From assembly GCA_026417415.1 (NCBI GenBank), contig JAOADG010000008.1, forward strand, positions 310,001 to 374,000: DNA of 64,000 nt. The letters run 5' to 3'. Under the pieces are notes generated by a model. That model made no database searches and was not told the origin of the DNA. It saw only the letters and a program-made list of their open reading frames with translations. Below are positions 29,093-38,679 of the stretch, one piece after another. Numbering within the stretch: the first letter of the stretch is position 1; each line of letters begins with the position of its first letter. The translations under genes were made by a program, and so were the position numbers. Source of the DNA: a bacterium. Its GTDB lineage: Bacteria > Electryoneota > JAOADG01.

Positions 29093-29902
29093 ATGATTGA
29101 ACGTGTAACTAAGGAACCACTTCGTGTTCGCGAAGAAAGAATGCTTGCAAAGCTCGAAAGCAACGAGCCCATTGAGACGCCTGATGAAATGTCTGATGAA
29201 TATTACCAACATCTTTGCAATTTATTATTTATGCAAGCAGACAGTGAGTTGGCTGGGGGGTTCGGATATATGCCTTGGATTGCAAAAGCACCAACCATTA
29301 CCGAAAAATACAACGTATCCATTATTGTCAAAGATGAAATTAGGCATGCCTACGCTTGTTACAACTTATTAGAAAAATTGGGTGTACCTGTGGAAGATTA
29401 CATAAAACAAAACGACTTTATGTTAAGAGATTTTGAACACAAAGATTTAGGTACACAACGGTTAGCAAGCGATAAGCGAGTAAATATTTTTTACTATCCT
29501 ATAAATACTTGGGCTGATTTTGTGATGTTCAATTTTTGTATGGATCGTGGTGCAGGGCATCAACTGGAAGATGTGAAACATTGTAGTTATGGGCCTTGGG
29601 CTAGAACCATTGAAGGGATCTTTCGCGAAGAGATGATGCATGTAGGTCACGGAGAAATGTGGGTCGAAAAATTTGCCAAACAATCCCCAGAAACTAAAGA
29701 AGAAATCCAAATCGCTTTGAATACATGGTATCCAAGGACGATGAATATCTTTGGCAAAAGCAATTCTAAGAAGAATGCTGAATACCGAAAATTCAAATTA
29801 AAGTTACGTGATAATGGTGAGGTCCGTGAAACCTACAAGCAGGAAGTGAAAGTATTGGTAGAGGATTACGGTTTAGAACTTCCTGATTGGAAAGAACAGT
29901 AA
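29093..29902 (+). CDS. PaaA-like diiron oxygenase subunit (phenylacetyl-CoA epoxidase family)
   Basis: Ferritin-like protein of 269 aa aligning from memory with PaaA, the catalytic subunit of 1,2-phenylacetyl-CoA epoxidase. All six carboxylate/His ligand positions are present: E52 (DSELAGG), E82 and H85 (KDEIRHAY), D151 (FCMDRGAG), E180 and H183 (REEMMH). APT (67-69) and YGPWAR (166-171) are further PaaA-type blocks. A strong AGGGGG site precedes the ATG and a terminator hairpin follows the stop. The PaaG-like gene is upstream, but paaB, C, D and E are not here, so it is either one part of a scattered pathway or an orphan diiron enzyme with another CoA substrate. Confidence 0.8.
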   Translation: MIERVTKEPLRVREERMLAKLESNEPIETPDEMSDEYYQHLCNLLFMQADSELAGGFGYMPWIAKAPTITEKYNVSIIVKDEIRHAYACYNLLEKLGVPVEDYIKQNDFMLRDFEHKDLGTQRLASDKRVNIFYYPINTWADFVMFNFCMDRGAGHQLEDVKHCSYGPWARTIEGIFREEMMHVGHGEMWVEKFAKQSPETKEEIQIALNTWYPRTMNIFGKSNSKKNAEYRKFKLKLRDNGEVRETYKQEVKVLVEDYGLELPDWKEQ

Positions 29903-29938
29903 CAAAAAAATATGGGGTGCTTATTGAAAGCACCCCAT
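29903..29938. terminator. Intrinsic terminator between convergent paaA-like and DUF1015 genes
   Basis: An 11-bp perfect stem (29912-29922 with 29928-29938) around a 5-nt loop. In the minus direction it is followed by a T-run (A-run at 29904-29910 on the plus strand), so it best serves the DUF1015 gene; it may also stop plus-strand transcription. Confidence 0.75.
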
Positions 29939-29955
29939 TAATTGGAACCATTTCT

Positions 29956-31260
29956 TTATTTTCCAATTTCCATTTTCATCATAATCAATCCACTCAGCAA
30001 TTTAGGAAAAAAATCGGTGGACTTTTGCGGCATTTTTTCACCTTGTTCTGCTACTGCACGAACTTCATGTGCAGAAGTTGGATTTAGTAAAAACACTGCT
30101 TGATACTTTCCTTGTTCTCGCTTGTCAAGCGCAGCATTCGGATCTCTACCATAATCCACATTCGTTTGGGCTTCTAACTTCTTTTCATCAATTCCAAGAA
30201 GTTTATCTAAAAGTAGAGTATGCAAGATGGAAACATCCAACAGTTTCCATACTCTTGATTTATCTTTAGGTCCCAACTCATCCATAATATTTTCATCAAG
30301 TAACGATAGTAAAAAGTATCCATCTTTTCCTTGTAAAGAGACACCGAAATGATGACCTTTTTGTTTCATTCGCTCAAATAGTTCGGTACGGGTTGAAATG
30401 GGAGTTACTGAAAACCATTGCTTACTTTTCTCTAATAAACCTGATGCATCAAAGCCGTTTACATCACGTATTAAACGATGAGTAGGAAGAATCGTAAGTC
30501 CTGGTTCATCTAAGTTAATAAAAGTCATCATACGGTGGGTAAAGGTTTCTACTCCAATTGGCTTCCAACCCTTTTGTTTACATTCATTCATATAAGTAAG
30601 AGCAGTTTCAAAACGGTGATGACCATCAGCAATGAACAACAGTTTATCTTCAAGTCCTTGAGTTATACCTTGTATTAAAGATGGATCACTAATCTCCCAA
30701 ACTCGGTGAATACAACTGAAATCATCTTTCGTTTCAAGTATTGGTTGCTCTTTACGACCCATTTCAAGTAAGTTAGAGATGCTAAGAGATGGATCACTAT
30801 ACAACATAAAAATGTGTCCTTCGTTTGCTTCATCTGCACGCATAAGTTTCAGACGATCGGCTTTTGGTCCTGCTAAAGTTTGTTCATGGGCTTTGACCAA
30901 ATCTTTCCCTTTTTCTAAATCAAGTAATCCCACAAAACCATGTCTTACATACGTCTTTCCATCAACTATATATTCTTGATCATAAGCATAAAGTGCAGGT
31001 CTTTCACGGCGGATTAGAATACCTTCATTGTACCATTGCTTAAACAGTTGACCAGCAGTTTCATATCCATTATCTGGGGGAAGTGTAGGATCATCAACAG
31101 GTTTAATAACGCGTGCGATGTTGTAAGGTGAACGTTTGAGATATTCTTCTCGCAATTCAGGTCCAATTTTATCATAGGGTTGAGTCACGACTTTTGATAA
31201 GTCACCAATTTTATTCAAATTGTAATGAACTGCTCGAAAAGGAACTATTTTTGTTGTCAT
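29956..31260 (-). CDS. DUF1015 family protein
   Basis: Cytosolic protein of 434 aa matching DUF1015 over its length: it begins with PFRAVHYN, has QPYDKIG at 27-33 and the signature ADGHHRFETAL near 215-225. DUF1015 is distantly related to ParB-like/SerK nucleotide-dependent kinases, but its function in bacteria is not established; in many genomes it neighbours serine or one-carbon genes. None are visible here. A CGGAG site precedes the start, and hairpin terminators flank the gene on both sides, so it is probably expressed alone. Confidence 0.8.
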   Translation of the reverse strand: MTTKIVPFRAVHYNLNKIGDLSKVVTQPYDKIGPELREEYLKRSPYNIARVIKPVDDPTLPPDNGYETAGQLFKQWYNEGILIRRERPALYAYDQEYIVDGKTYVRHGFVGLLDLEKGKDLVKAHEQTLAGPKADRLKLMRADEANEGHIFMLYSDPSLSISNLLEMGRKEQPILETKDDFSCIHRVWEISDPSLIQGITQGLEDKLLFIADGHHRFETALTYMNECKQKGWKPIGVETFTHRMMTFINLDEPGLTILPTHRLIRDVNGFDASGLLEKSKQWFSVTPISTRTELFERMKQKGHHFGVSLQGKDGYFLLSLLDENIMDELGPKDKSRVWKLLDVSILHTLLLDKLLGIDEKKLEAQTNVDYGRDPNAALDKREQGKYQAVFLLNPTSAHEVRAVAEQGEKMPQKSTDFFPKLLSGLIMMKMEIGK

Positions 31261-31354
31261 ACATTACTCCGAATTTTGATAGGATAAACATAAAAGGAAG
31301 AGGTTTGTAGCAATTGCTGAATAATTCAATATAGAATCGCGATGTTCATTTCAC

Positions 31355-31390
31355 AAAAAGAAACAAGCACCACAATCGTGGTGCTTGTTT
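31355..31390 (-). terminator. Intrinsic terminator after the C25-family gene
   Basis: A 13-bp perfect stem (31361-31373 with 31378-31390) closes an AATC loop, and the minus-strand transcript then reads CTTTTTG, 22 bp past the stop of the large gene. Confidence 0.8.
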
Positions 31391-31411
31391 CTACAATGAA
31401 CTGATTAAATT

Positions 31412-34400
31412 TTACTGTGAATTTTTTACTGGTTCAGGTCGGTATTCACCAATTCCAAGTGGAATAAAACGATAAAGAATAGGTCCATTTAAAGTTTGGT
31501 TAAATTTCTGAATCTGCAAATCGTTTTCGGTTGGTAGAATACGCACAATCGGTTCACTTTGTAAGTCAACATTTTCTGCAAGAATTGCGGTAACTCGATA
31601 ATACAAAGCTGGGAAATTATTTGTTTGCGTCTCTAACCAAGTGGTCAATGTAGAAGGTATAGCATCCACCAAGTTGGTACCGTTCAGAGTATCAGGATTA
31701 AAATGTCCTGTAGTACTACGATAGATACCATACCAATTATAGGTACCACCAGGAGCTTGCCAATTCAAGCGATAACCAGAACCTTCACGAGTAATGGTCA
31801 AATTGGTAGGTGCTTGTGGTGGATTAATTCCGTTGCCTTGTAAGGTAAAATTGTATGGATTTTCATCACTATCTGTATTCCCAAAACTTAATGTGCCAGT
31901 ATGAACACCATGGGTTGTTGGAGTGAAACGAACTACAAAAGTCGTACTGCTATTTGCATTGATTGTAGTATTGGGTTGAGTGATTACACTAAACGCACCT
32001 GTGGTGGAAACAGGTGGATTATCCGTCAATTGCAACGGTCCCGTTCCCAAATTTTGTATGGTAAATGTAACATCAGTAGTTTGACCTACCAATCGTGAAC
32101 CAAAATCCACCAAACCTGTATTGTCAGGGACATTAACTCCATTGACTTGTACATTCACTTCTGGGATTTGATTTGTGACATTCAAAGTCACCGGTACTGT
32201 ATATGGTGTGTTCGCCGCATTCCCAGAAAATACATATGAACCAACCAATTGAGTACCATTTGCAAATGATCCAGTTCGCCAAGTCACCGAGAATTGAATT
32301 GCACTATTGGAAGGAATTGAAAAGGTAGTTTGACTGGGTTCTGCCCATCTTGCTGAATGTCTAAATCGAATGGCGTGATTTACGGGTATAGGTACATCCA
32401 CATATACATTAATGTATTGTGTTGTACTCCCTTGAACTCCAACAGTAGTGTATTGATCATTGACAACGTTTTGGCCATATTGCATAATAATTGTACCATC
32501 TGAATAAAGAATCACTTGAGCACTTATATTCGTTGAAGATTGTCCCCACCTTTGAACATTATTCCAAGAAAAAATTGCACGGTTGTTTGGTGCATCCATA
32601 AGAACTCTTGTATTTCCAGAACCCGTTACATTCAAATCATCATAAAAAACGGCAAGTAGCGTTTGGAAACGAGTATCCGGCAATGCTGGGCTGTTGTAAT
32701 AGTTCGCAGTGGTTGAATTAAATGTAATCCAACCATTCGTGCACATCCATACTTGCGAATAATTATTTCCATAAAATGGAAAACTAAACGGCAAAGTAAA
32801 TGGTCCGGTGGTTGCATCATCACCGGTAGGTCCTGCTGTTCCAGAAGCAGTATTTACCCAAGAATAAACAGGTCCACCAACATCATTGCTGGTTTGATAA
32901 CCAAAACCACCTGTTCCTGTATTTGCCGTTAATGTTCCTGTAAATGCAGCATTTCCAGTATTTTGAAGAGTTACTGTTTGGATAAAAGAATCACCCGGGG
33001 CTAATGATCGTGTTAACGGGTTAGGTAAAAAATTCAAAATGGGACGATCAAAAATTACAAAGGGACCATCCGAATCATCTACAAATTGACCGTTAGTTGA
33101 ACTGATACGAATTCTTGCATTATTCGTAAGTGGATTTGTGACCAGCCAGTTTTCAGAACCATCATTTGCAGTATTTTCAAACAAACGTTCCCAAGTTCCA
33201 GTAGGATAATTACGATTGAGATCAATATGAACATTGGGCACATTGGGTATTCCTCGCCAGCGGATTGTGTAACTCGTACTCACTGCTAAAGAATCACCGC
33301 CATTAGGAGAAATTACGCGTAACAACGTATCTGATTGAGTAGTCGTGAATAAAATCGCTCGGTTAACATTTGTTCCGTTGGATATCGGACTTGAACCCGA
33401 AGTGTACTGATTGTAATAAGAATACTCGATAGCACGGGTGTATGTCTGATCTGCGATCCCAATTGTCGCATAATCGGTATCGTTAATATCACCAGTTACG
33501 TTATTAAAAGTACGGTATTGGAACAGTATCTTTGAATCACCTGTGGGAGTTGGATGATAAATAGGATCATAAATAATGATTTGAAATTCGTTCGGTTGAT
33601 TTCCACCAAAAGTAGTAACACAATTCCACGTTAAAATATATCTACGATTAGACGAATCGTAATATCCGTAAACCCCATGTGTAGAAGTACTAAACATTAG
33701 ATCATCCCAAAATACAGCAAGGATATTACGTGGTCCTTCATTAGCAGGCAAATGCCAGTTGCGAAAGTTGTTGTAATAGGGTTGCCATCCAAATGCTGCC
33801 CATCCGTTGGAACATACAGTCAACTGATTATAGGTCTGACCATAATAAACTGCAGTAAAAGGTAAATTGACTTGGATGTTTGCATCTTGATTTTCTCCAC
33901 CATCATTCAAATTTAAACGATTTGCAGTTTGAACAATATCTACCCAACTAAAAATCGGGGCTTGGGAGTAAGCAACATCCGTATTGTCATAAGCGTAGTA
34001 CCCATAAGAATCTGGACCAGTTGGATCTGTAGTAGAACGTGTACCTACAGGTAGAGTAAAGGTGACCGTATCACGCATGGAACCGTTAACAATAGCAACA
34101 CGAAATTGAACATTTGTTCCCGGAACAATAGTTGTACTAGCGCTCACATTCCAACGATTGTTGGCATCATTGACCACTTGTGTACCGACAGGCATGGTTG
34201 GAAAACTGACGGTAGGATTAGAAATCGTGATTCCAGGATAAAAGCAAGATAAAGTAGCATTCACTGTCCCACTGGTAGAAAGACCGCCGTTGTTAATTAA
34301 CTGAGTTGATAATTGGACAGAACCTCCTGGATTCAAACTGCTTGCGCCATTCAATACATAGTTTACAAAATTGACCTTGATAGATCGAATAGGTAACAGA

Positions 34401-36805
34401 ACAGAAAGCGATCGATTCCCTTGTGAAGTCGTTAAATCTAATCGAAGTGCAATCGTATCTTGATCATTAAGTCCTGCTAAAGCCTGTACACGAAAACGAT
34501 CACCAGATTGAGAAGCTCCGCTATTGATGTTTGACCAATTGGAATTCCCTAATAAAACAACGATACGTGGATCTTCAGAAACCAGTGTACCGCTTATATT
34601 CGTTGCAGTTGCAGTTCCCCTATTGAGTAAGGTAACCGTAAATTCAACGGTTTCTCCGGGATTTGTTTGGCCATTGCTGTTCCCGACAGTCCCATTCACA
34701 TTATCGTCATCAATCGCAGAGATAGATTGAACCGTTAAATCTGAGGCATTTTGTGTAATTGAAACATTTTGAACGATTGGAAAGTAATTCTGATAGGATT
34801 TCAAGTTACTTATAGTAACCAACATAGTCCCGGTGGTTTGATTGGTTAAGTACAAAACAGCACGACCTGCGTTATCCGTTACTGCGCGATAATACGTTTC
34901 AGTTGTACCAGAGGCATTTTTCTTCCAAGCAGTAACCAATACTTCGTTAACAGGAACGGTACCTTGGGTAACGGTTATTTCTAAGCGGTTGATTCCTAAA
35001 CCTAAAGTGGAAGGAATATTAGCCGTTAAAGTTTGTGGTACACCAGACCATAAGTTCGCTGTCGGATCACCCATCAAATTATTCCAATATGAAAAATTGC
35101 TAACGTTTGCTGATTGACCGATAATGTAATTTCGCCATAATTGATATTTTCCGGACCATAACATCGGTCCCGGTTGATGAAGCGCTTGAATTCCGTATCC
35201 GTAATAAATTCCAGTTGCCACAACATTATTGTAATTGGGGTGTGTACTTGAAGTTGCTGTAGCAACAGAAGCAATAGCACCTGTTGGTGCTGACGGTGAA
35301 CCTAATCGAACCAAAGATTCGTTTAAACCGGTTCCAGAAGTCCAATTTCCTGTAGCGCAAGTGATACTAAAACTAACAAAAGGACGATTGTAATTGGTTA
35401 ATGAGCTGACATTTGACTCCGATATTTCACCTATCCACGCTGCTCGATGTGCCCAATTTACTGCACCGTTTCCCAATCGCTGATTGATTAAAGCAGTACT
35501 CACTGCACCATTATGTTCATCATAATAAACTTCTGTAACACCATGCATGAGCATCATATCGTTACAAAAACGGATGGCAGGACGATTAGAAAGCACACCT
35601 TGAGCAACACCTGCATAACCCCAACCACGTTTGAACCATGTAGTATCTGTCATGTCCGGAGTTTTTTCATAGTTGACGGAACGGTTTACAATGGTTTGGA
35701 GTTGAGTTGCATTGGCAACAGAAAATCTGCCTAATGTGATATCACCAAGAATATCACCACCTGCTAACTGTGTATAATTGTGATCAGTGTAATTACTGGA
35801 ATTCCCTGCTGGTATTGCAAAGTCGCCTGAAGTACCATGATCCCCAACGATAATCACATATTCTAAAGGAGGATTCCAAGTATTGTAAGCATTTTGGATT
35901 ACACTCAGTACATCACTTGAACTCGATCCTGCACCTGAAGGTGGTAAAATGGTTGTTGGGCGGCCACTTTGAGTTTTCCAATCTGCAAAAGGTTGTATAA
36001 TGTTCATTACCGTTGTGGATGTGCGAGAAATAATTAGAATAGAACCTGGTTTAGCAGTTTGGCTTTCTAATACCAAATCATCTGCTCCAAGGATGTCCCG
36101 ATAAAAGGCAGCAAAACTCGGAACAGGACGAGTAGGACCAATCAATTCATTTTCACCAACACCACCTATGGGTAAAATCTCTACTTCTACCTCTTCATAG
36201 ACCCGAACTACACGTGTGACTGGATTGTATTGAACGGGTTGTAAAGCTAACACTGCAATACGTGCATCACGAAGAATAGCCGGTTCACTCACAGTAGTAA
36301 TTGATTCAGGATACCATCCATCATGATTGTAGCATTCAATATTTATAGTAAATGGAAATTCTTTGTAGCCCCGTTCTTTTTCTTTAAACTCAGGAAAAGG
36401 CTGTTGGGGTAAAACATCCATTCCTTCATAATCTTTATAAACCGCGCGATGAACAAGAACTTTGATATTCCCTTGATTTGGAAGTCGTACAGCGCGTTTT
36501 ATAGAAGGTAGATTGGGATCACCAACACTCCATATTCTCGATTCACCATCAATGGTCACAAATGTCCATTCGCGTTTATCTGCTAAAACTTGTTCAAAAC
36601 GAACTTGAGGATTTAGAAATTGAATCCGAAGATGACCGATTCCTAAAACTTCTGAGTGTACTTGTACCGAATTCTCAACGCGAAGACCTTGGTCAATATC
36701 GTCTTCAGTTGTCCAATTTCTTAACGTTGCAAAGGTTGGGAAAACAGGAACAAAAGAAAGAAAAACAAAAAGAAGGCGTGCAAAAAGCGCTTGTATGGTT
36801 TTCAT
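31412..36805 (-). CDS. Gingipain-like C25 cysteine peptidase with long beta-sandwich tail
   Basis: Secreted protein of 1797 aa: signal peptide 1-26, a C25 propeptide (about 50-215), and a catalytic domain (about 250-610) with PPLEYVIIVGDHG, a probable catalytic His453 (NWAHRAAW) and Cys483 (SITCATGNW). After it come CARDB/NEW3-like domains (700-925), a beta-sandwich domain at about 934-1153, a second copy at about 1299-1484 (both share an N-G-W stretch then LLAVFxDDL), a choice-of-anchor-D domain (1549-1657) and a fibronectin-III-like domain (1660-1760). It ends without a recognisable type IX sorting domain, unlike the subtilase at 4397. ATG 36805 has AGGAG upstream and starts at the signal; the in-frame start at 36841 has neither. 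Confidence 0.8.
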   Translation of the reverse strand: MKTIQALFARLLFVFLSFVPVFPTFATLRNWTTEDDIDQGLRVENSVQVHSEVLGIGHLRIQFLNPQVRFEQVLADKREWTFVTIDGESRIWSVGDPNLPSIKRAVRLPNQGNIKVLVHRAVYKDYEGMDVLPQQPFPEFKEKERGYKEFPFTINIECYNHDGWYPESITTVSEPAILRDARIAVLALQPVQYNPVTRVVRVYEEVEVEILPIGGVGENELIGPTRPVPSFAAFYRDILGADDLVLESQTAKPGSILIISRTSTTVMNIIQPFADWKTQSGRPTTILPPSGAGSSSSDVLSVIQNAYNTWNPPLEYVIIVGDHGTSGDFAIPAGNSSNYTDHNYTQLAGGDILGDITLGRFSVANATQLQTIVNRSVNYEKTPDMTDTTWFKRGWGYAGVAQGVLSNRPAIRFCNDMMLMHGVTEVYYDEHNGAVSTALINQRLGNGAVNWAHRAAWIGEISESNVSSLTNYNRPFVSFSITCATGNWTSGTGLNESLVRLGSPSAPTGAIASVATATSSTHPNYNNVVATGIYYGYGIQALHQPGPMLWSGKYQLWRNYIIGQSANVSNFSYWNNLMGDPTANLWSGVPQTLTANIPSTLGLGINRLEITVTQGTVPVNEVLVTAWKKNASGTTETYYRAVTDNAGRAVLYLTNQTTGTMLVTISNLKSYQNYFPIVQNVSITQNASDLTVQSISAIDDDNVNGTVGNSNGQTNPGETVEFTVTLLNRGTATATNISGTLVSEDPRIVVLLGNSNWSNINSGASQSGDRFRVQALAGLNDQDTIALRLDLTTSQGNRSLSVLLPIRSIKVNFVNYVLNGASSLNPGGSVQLSTQLINNGGLSTSGTVNATLSCFYPGITISNPTVSFPTMPVGTQVVNDANNRWNVSASTTIVPGTNVQFRVAIVNGSMRDTVTFTLPVGTRSTTDPTGPDSYGYYAYDNTDVAYSQAPIFSWVDIVQTANRLNLNDGGENQDANIQVNLPFTAVYYGQTYNQLTVCSNGWAAFGWQPYYNNFRNWHLPANEGPRNILAVFWDDLMFSTSTHGVYGYYDSSNRRYILTWNCVTTFGGNQPNEFQIIIYDPIYHPTPTGDSKILFQYRTFNNVTGDINDTDYATIGIADQTYTRAIEYSYYNQYTSGSSPISNGTNVNRAILFTTTQSDTLLRVISPNGGDSLAVSTSYTIRWRGIPNVPNVHIDLNRNYPTGTWERLFENTANDGSENWLVTNPLTNNARIRISSTNGQFVDDSDGPFVIFDRPILNFLPNPLTRSLAPGDSFIQTVTLQNTGNAAFTGTLTANTGTGGFGYQTSNDVGGPVYSWVNTASGTAGPTGDDATTGPFTLPFSFPFYGNNYSQVWMCTNGWITFNSTTANYYNSPALPDTRFQTLLAVFYDDLNVTGSGNTRVLMDAPNNRAIFSWNNVQRWGQSSTNISAQVILYSDGTIIMQYGQNVVNDQYTTVGVQGSTTQYINVYVDVPIPVNHAIRFRHSARWAEPSQTTFSIPSNSAIQFSVTWRTGSFANGTQLVGSYVFSGNAANTPYTVPVTLNVTNQIPEVNVQVNGVNVPDNTGLVDFGSRLVGQTTDVTFTIQNLGTGPLQLTDNPPVSTTGAFSVITQPNTTINANSSTTFVVRFTPTTHGVHTGTLSFGNTDSDENPYNFTLQGNGINPPQAPTNLTITREGSGYRLNWQAPGGTYNWYGIYRSTTGHFNPDTLNGTNLVDAIPSTLTTWLETQTNNFPALYYRVTAILAENVDLQSEPIVRILPTENDLQIQKFNQTLNGPILYRFIPLGIGEYRPEPVKNSQ

Positions 36806-36847
36806 AGTAACTCCTAAGCATCTCCAGCATGAAAAAACCATAAAGAA

Positions 36848-36875
36848 ATTATAAAATTTTTTGACCTCGTTGCAA
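36848..36875 (-). promoter_or_regulatory. Sigma-70-like promoter for the C25 gene
   Basis: On the minus strand TTGCAA (36875-36870) and TATAAT (36853-36848) are 16 bp apart, placing a start near 36841 and a leader of about 36 nt before the ATG at 36805. Confidence 0.4.
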
Positions 36876-36944
36876 ATTGCTTAGAAAAACCACTATTTAA
36901 TAAAATTGCTAAATATCAAGTGTTAAAAATACTAACCTAAAATT

Positions 36945-37781
36945 TTAAACCTTTTTTGGTTTCCAACTGCCTTTTTCTGTTAAGCGGTTGCAAAATTCAA
37001 TCCAATCTTCTGGGGATAACTCTTGAGGTCTTTTTCTTAAATCAATACCACATTGGTCGTAGTGTGGGGGTAATGGGGGACGGATGCTATTCAAGGTATT
37101 GCGAAGCATTTTTCGTCGCTGATTGTATGCGGTCCGTATCAACACATTGAGCAATTCCCAATTTAAAATTTTTATTTTTGGTGCATGAAAAGAAATTTTA
37201 ATTACAGAAGAGTGTACTTTTGGTGCTGGAATAAATGCTTTTGGTGCTAAATGAAACATTCGTTCCAAATCGCTAAACATTTGAAGAAACGTAGATAAAA
37301 TTCCATATTCACTACTGTTCGGTTTGGATAATGCTCGATCAGCCACTTCTTTCTGTAACATTACTACCATTCCAAGCAACTGGGGAGCACGCTGATCTTC
37401 TGTACTTTTACGAACGTAATCAAGCGCTTGAAAAAGGATTTTACTGGTTAGGTGATAAGGTAAATTTCCAAATACCACAAAGGGACCTGAAACTTCTAAA
37501 GACCAATCCATTTTAGTAATATCATCATTTCTTAGCACAAAACCGGGATGCCCTTCAAAGGTTCGCCATAGTTTATCGCACCAACGCTGATCCAACTCTA
37601 CAGCAATTACCCGTCTTGCACGTTTTAGCAAATGTTTAGTTAATCGCCCATCACCGGCTCCAATTTCAAGTACTTCTAAATTATGTAGATCGCCCCAACA
37701 CTCTGCAATACGTTTTGCATCCCAATCATACCGTAAAAAGTTTTGTCCAAGGGATTTTTTTAGATTAGTAGTGGAATTCAT
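36945..37781 (-). CDS. rsmA: 16S rRNA dimethyladenosine transferase
   Basis: S-adenosylmethionine-dependent methyltransferase of 278 aa that dimethylates two adjacent adenosines near the 3' end of 16S rRNA during 30S maturation. Seen: the N-terminal KKSLGQNFL (8-16), SAM motif I EIGAGDGRL (39-47), the acidic VELD of motif II and catalytic motif IV NLPY (106-109), then the C-terminal helical domain with YNQRRKMLRNTL. Length is standard. Its start overlaps the kinase gene by 17 bp, so it is the last gene of a glycosyltransferase-kinase-rsmA operon. Confidence 0.95.
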   Translation of the reverse strand: MNSTTNLKKSLGQNFLRYDWDAKRIAECWGDLHNLEVLEIGAGDGRLTKHLLKRARRVIAVELDQRWCDKLWRTFEGHPGFVLRNDDITKMDWSLEVSGPFVVFGNLPYHLTSKILFQALDYVRKSTEDQRAPQLLGMVVMLQKEVADRALSKPNSSEYGILSTFLQMFSDLERMFHLAPKAFIPAPKVHSSVIKISFHAPKIKILNWELLNVLIRTAYNQRRKMLRNTLNSIRPPLPPHYDQCGIDLRKRPQELSPEDWIEFCNRLTEKGSWKPKKV

Positions 37782-38679
37782 GATTTTTCAACAAACGTTC
37801 AGCTAATCGAACTGCACCTAAAACTGGAGAAAACATTGGTGACTTGATTTCAAAAGTGCCATAGTGATAAAGTTCATTTAAAAGTTCATTTCTCAAAAAG
37901 GTATCGTTTTCTATCAAACCACCAATCAATACTACATCTCGAACTTTTTCTGGTCCTCCTAACATTTTTTGAAGCGCAATCAAATGATTACCTAAATGTG
38001 ATGCAGCCAAACGAACCAATTTCCGAGCAACAACATCTTCATTAAAGATAGATAATACAATGGGAGCGAGTTCAGCAAATTTCGTAGCAGTCCAATTGGG
38101 TGAATACACAATTTGAAGGATCTGTTCTTCGTTTGTAAGTGCAAGTTTTTCTAAAAGTACATCTTTTAACAAGGTCCCTTCACCGCGACCATCATAAGCA
38201 AGGAGTACACACCGAAGTGCTTCTCTACCTAACCAGACACCTGACCCTTCATCACCCAATTGCCAACCCCATCCACCAACACGAACGGGTTCATTTTTAT
38301 CTTTCGTAATCCCATAGGCAATTGAACCTGTTCCTGCAATGAGAATCATTCCACTTTCGCCATCAAAGGCACCATACAAAGCGATCAAAGCGTCTGTTTC
38401 AACTTTACAAGGAATCCGTAATATATTGCTTAACTCCCGTTGTAGGGTGAAACGATCTTGTGCATTTCCTGCTCCTGCTAAACCGATGATGATTAAAGAT
38501 GGACATACTTGATGTTTTGTCAAAATCGGTTCAATAATATTGAATAAATGCTGAATTGTTTTTTCCATTCCTAAAAGTTTTAAATTCCCCGGCCCTGCAG
38601 TGCACGAATCTAAAATTTCTCCTTGCGAATAAAGTATTGCACGGGTAGATGTTCCGCCTGCATCAATTCCTATTATCAT
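37765..38679 (-). CDS. BadF/BadG/BcrA/BcrD-type ATPase, N-acetylglucosamine-kinase-like
   Basis: ASKHA-fold kinase of 304 aa. The phosphate-1 loop GIDAGGTSTR is at 4-13, GLAGAGN at 66-72, the adenosine-side AGTGSIAYG at 115-123, and GGWGWQLGDEGSG at 135-147, the block characteristic of GlcNAc kinase/glucosamine kinase. It should phosphorylate an amino sugar in the cytosol, perhaps for recycling of cell-wall or glycan sugars. It overlaps the glycosyltransferase stop by 4 bp and rsmA by 17 bp. Relation to the radical benzoyl-CoA reductase activases of the same fold is only structural. Confidence 0.82.
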   Translation of the reverse strand: MIIGIDAGGTSTRAILYSQGEILDSCTAGPGNLKLLGMEKTIQHLFNIIEPILTKHQVCPSLIIIGLAGAGNAQDRFTLQRELSNILRIPCKVETDALIALYGAFDGESGMILIAGTGSIAYGITKDKNEPVRVGGWGWQLGDEGSGVWLGREALRCVLLAYDGRGEGTLLKDVLLEKLALTNEEQILQIVYSPNWTATKFAELAPIVLSIFNEDVVARKLVRLAASHLGNHLIALQKMLGGPEKVRDVVLIGGLIENDTFLRNELLNELYHYGTFEIKSPMFSPVLGAVRLAERLLKNHEFHY

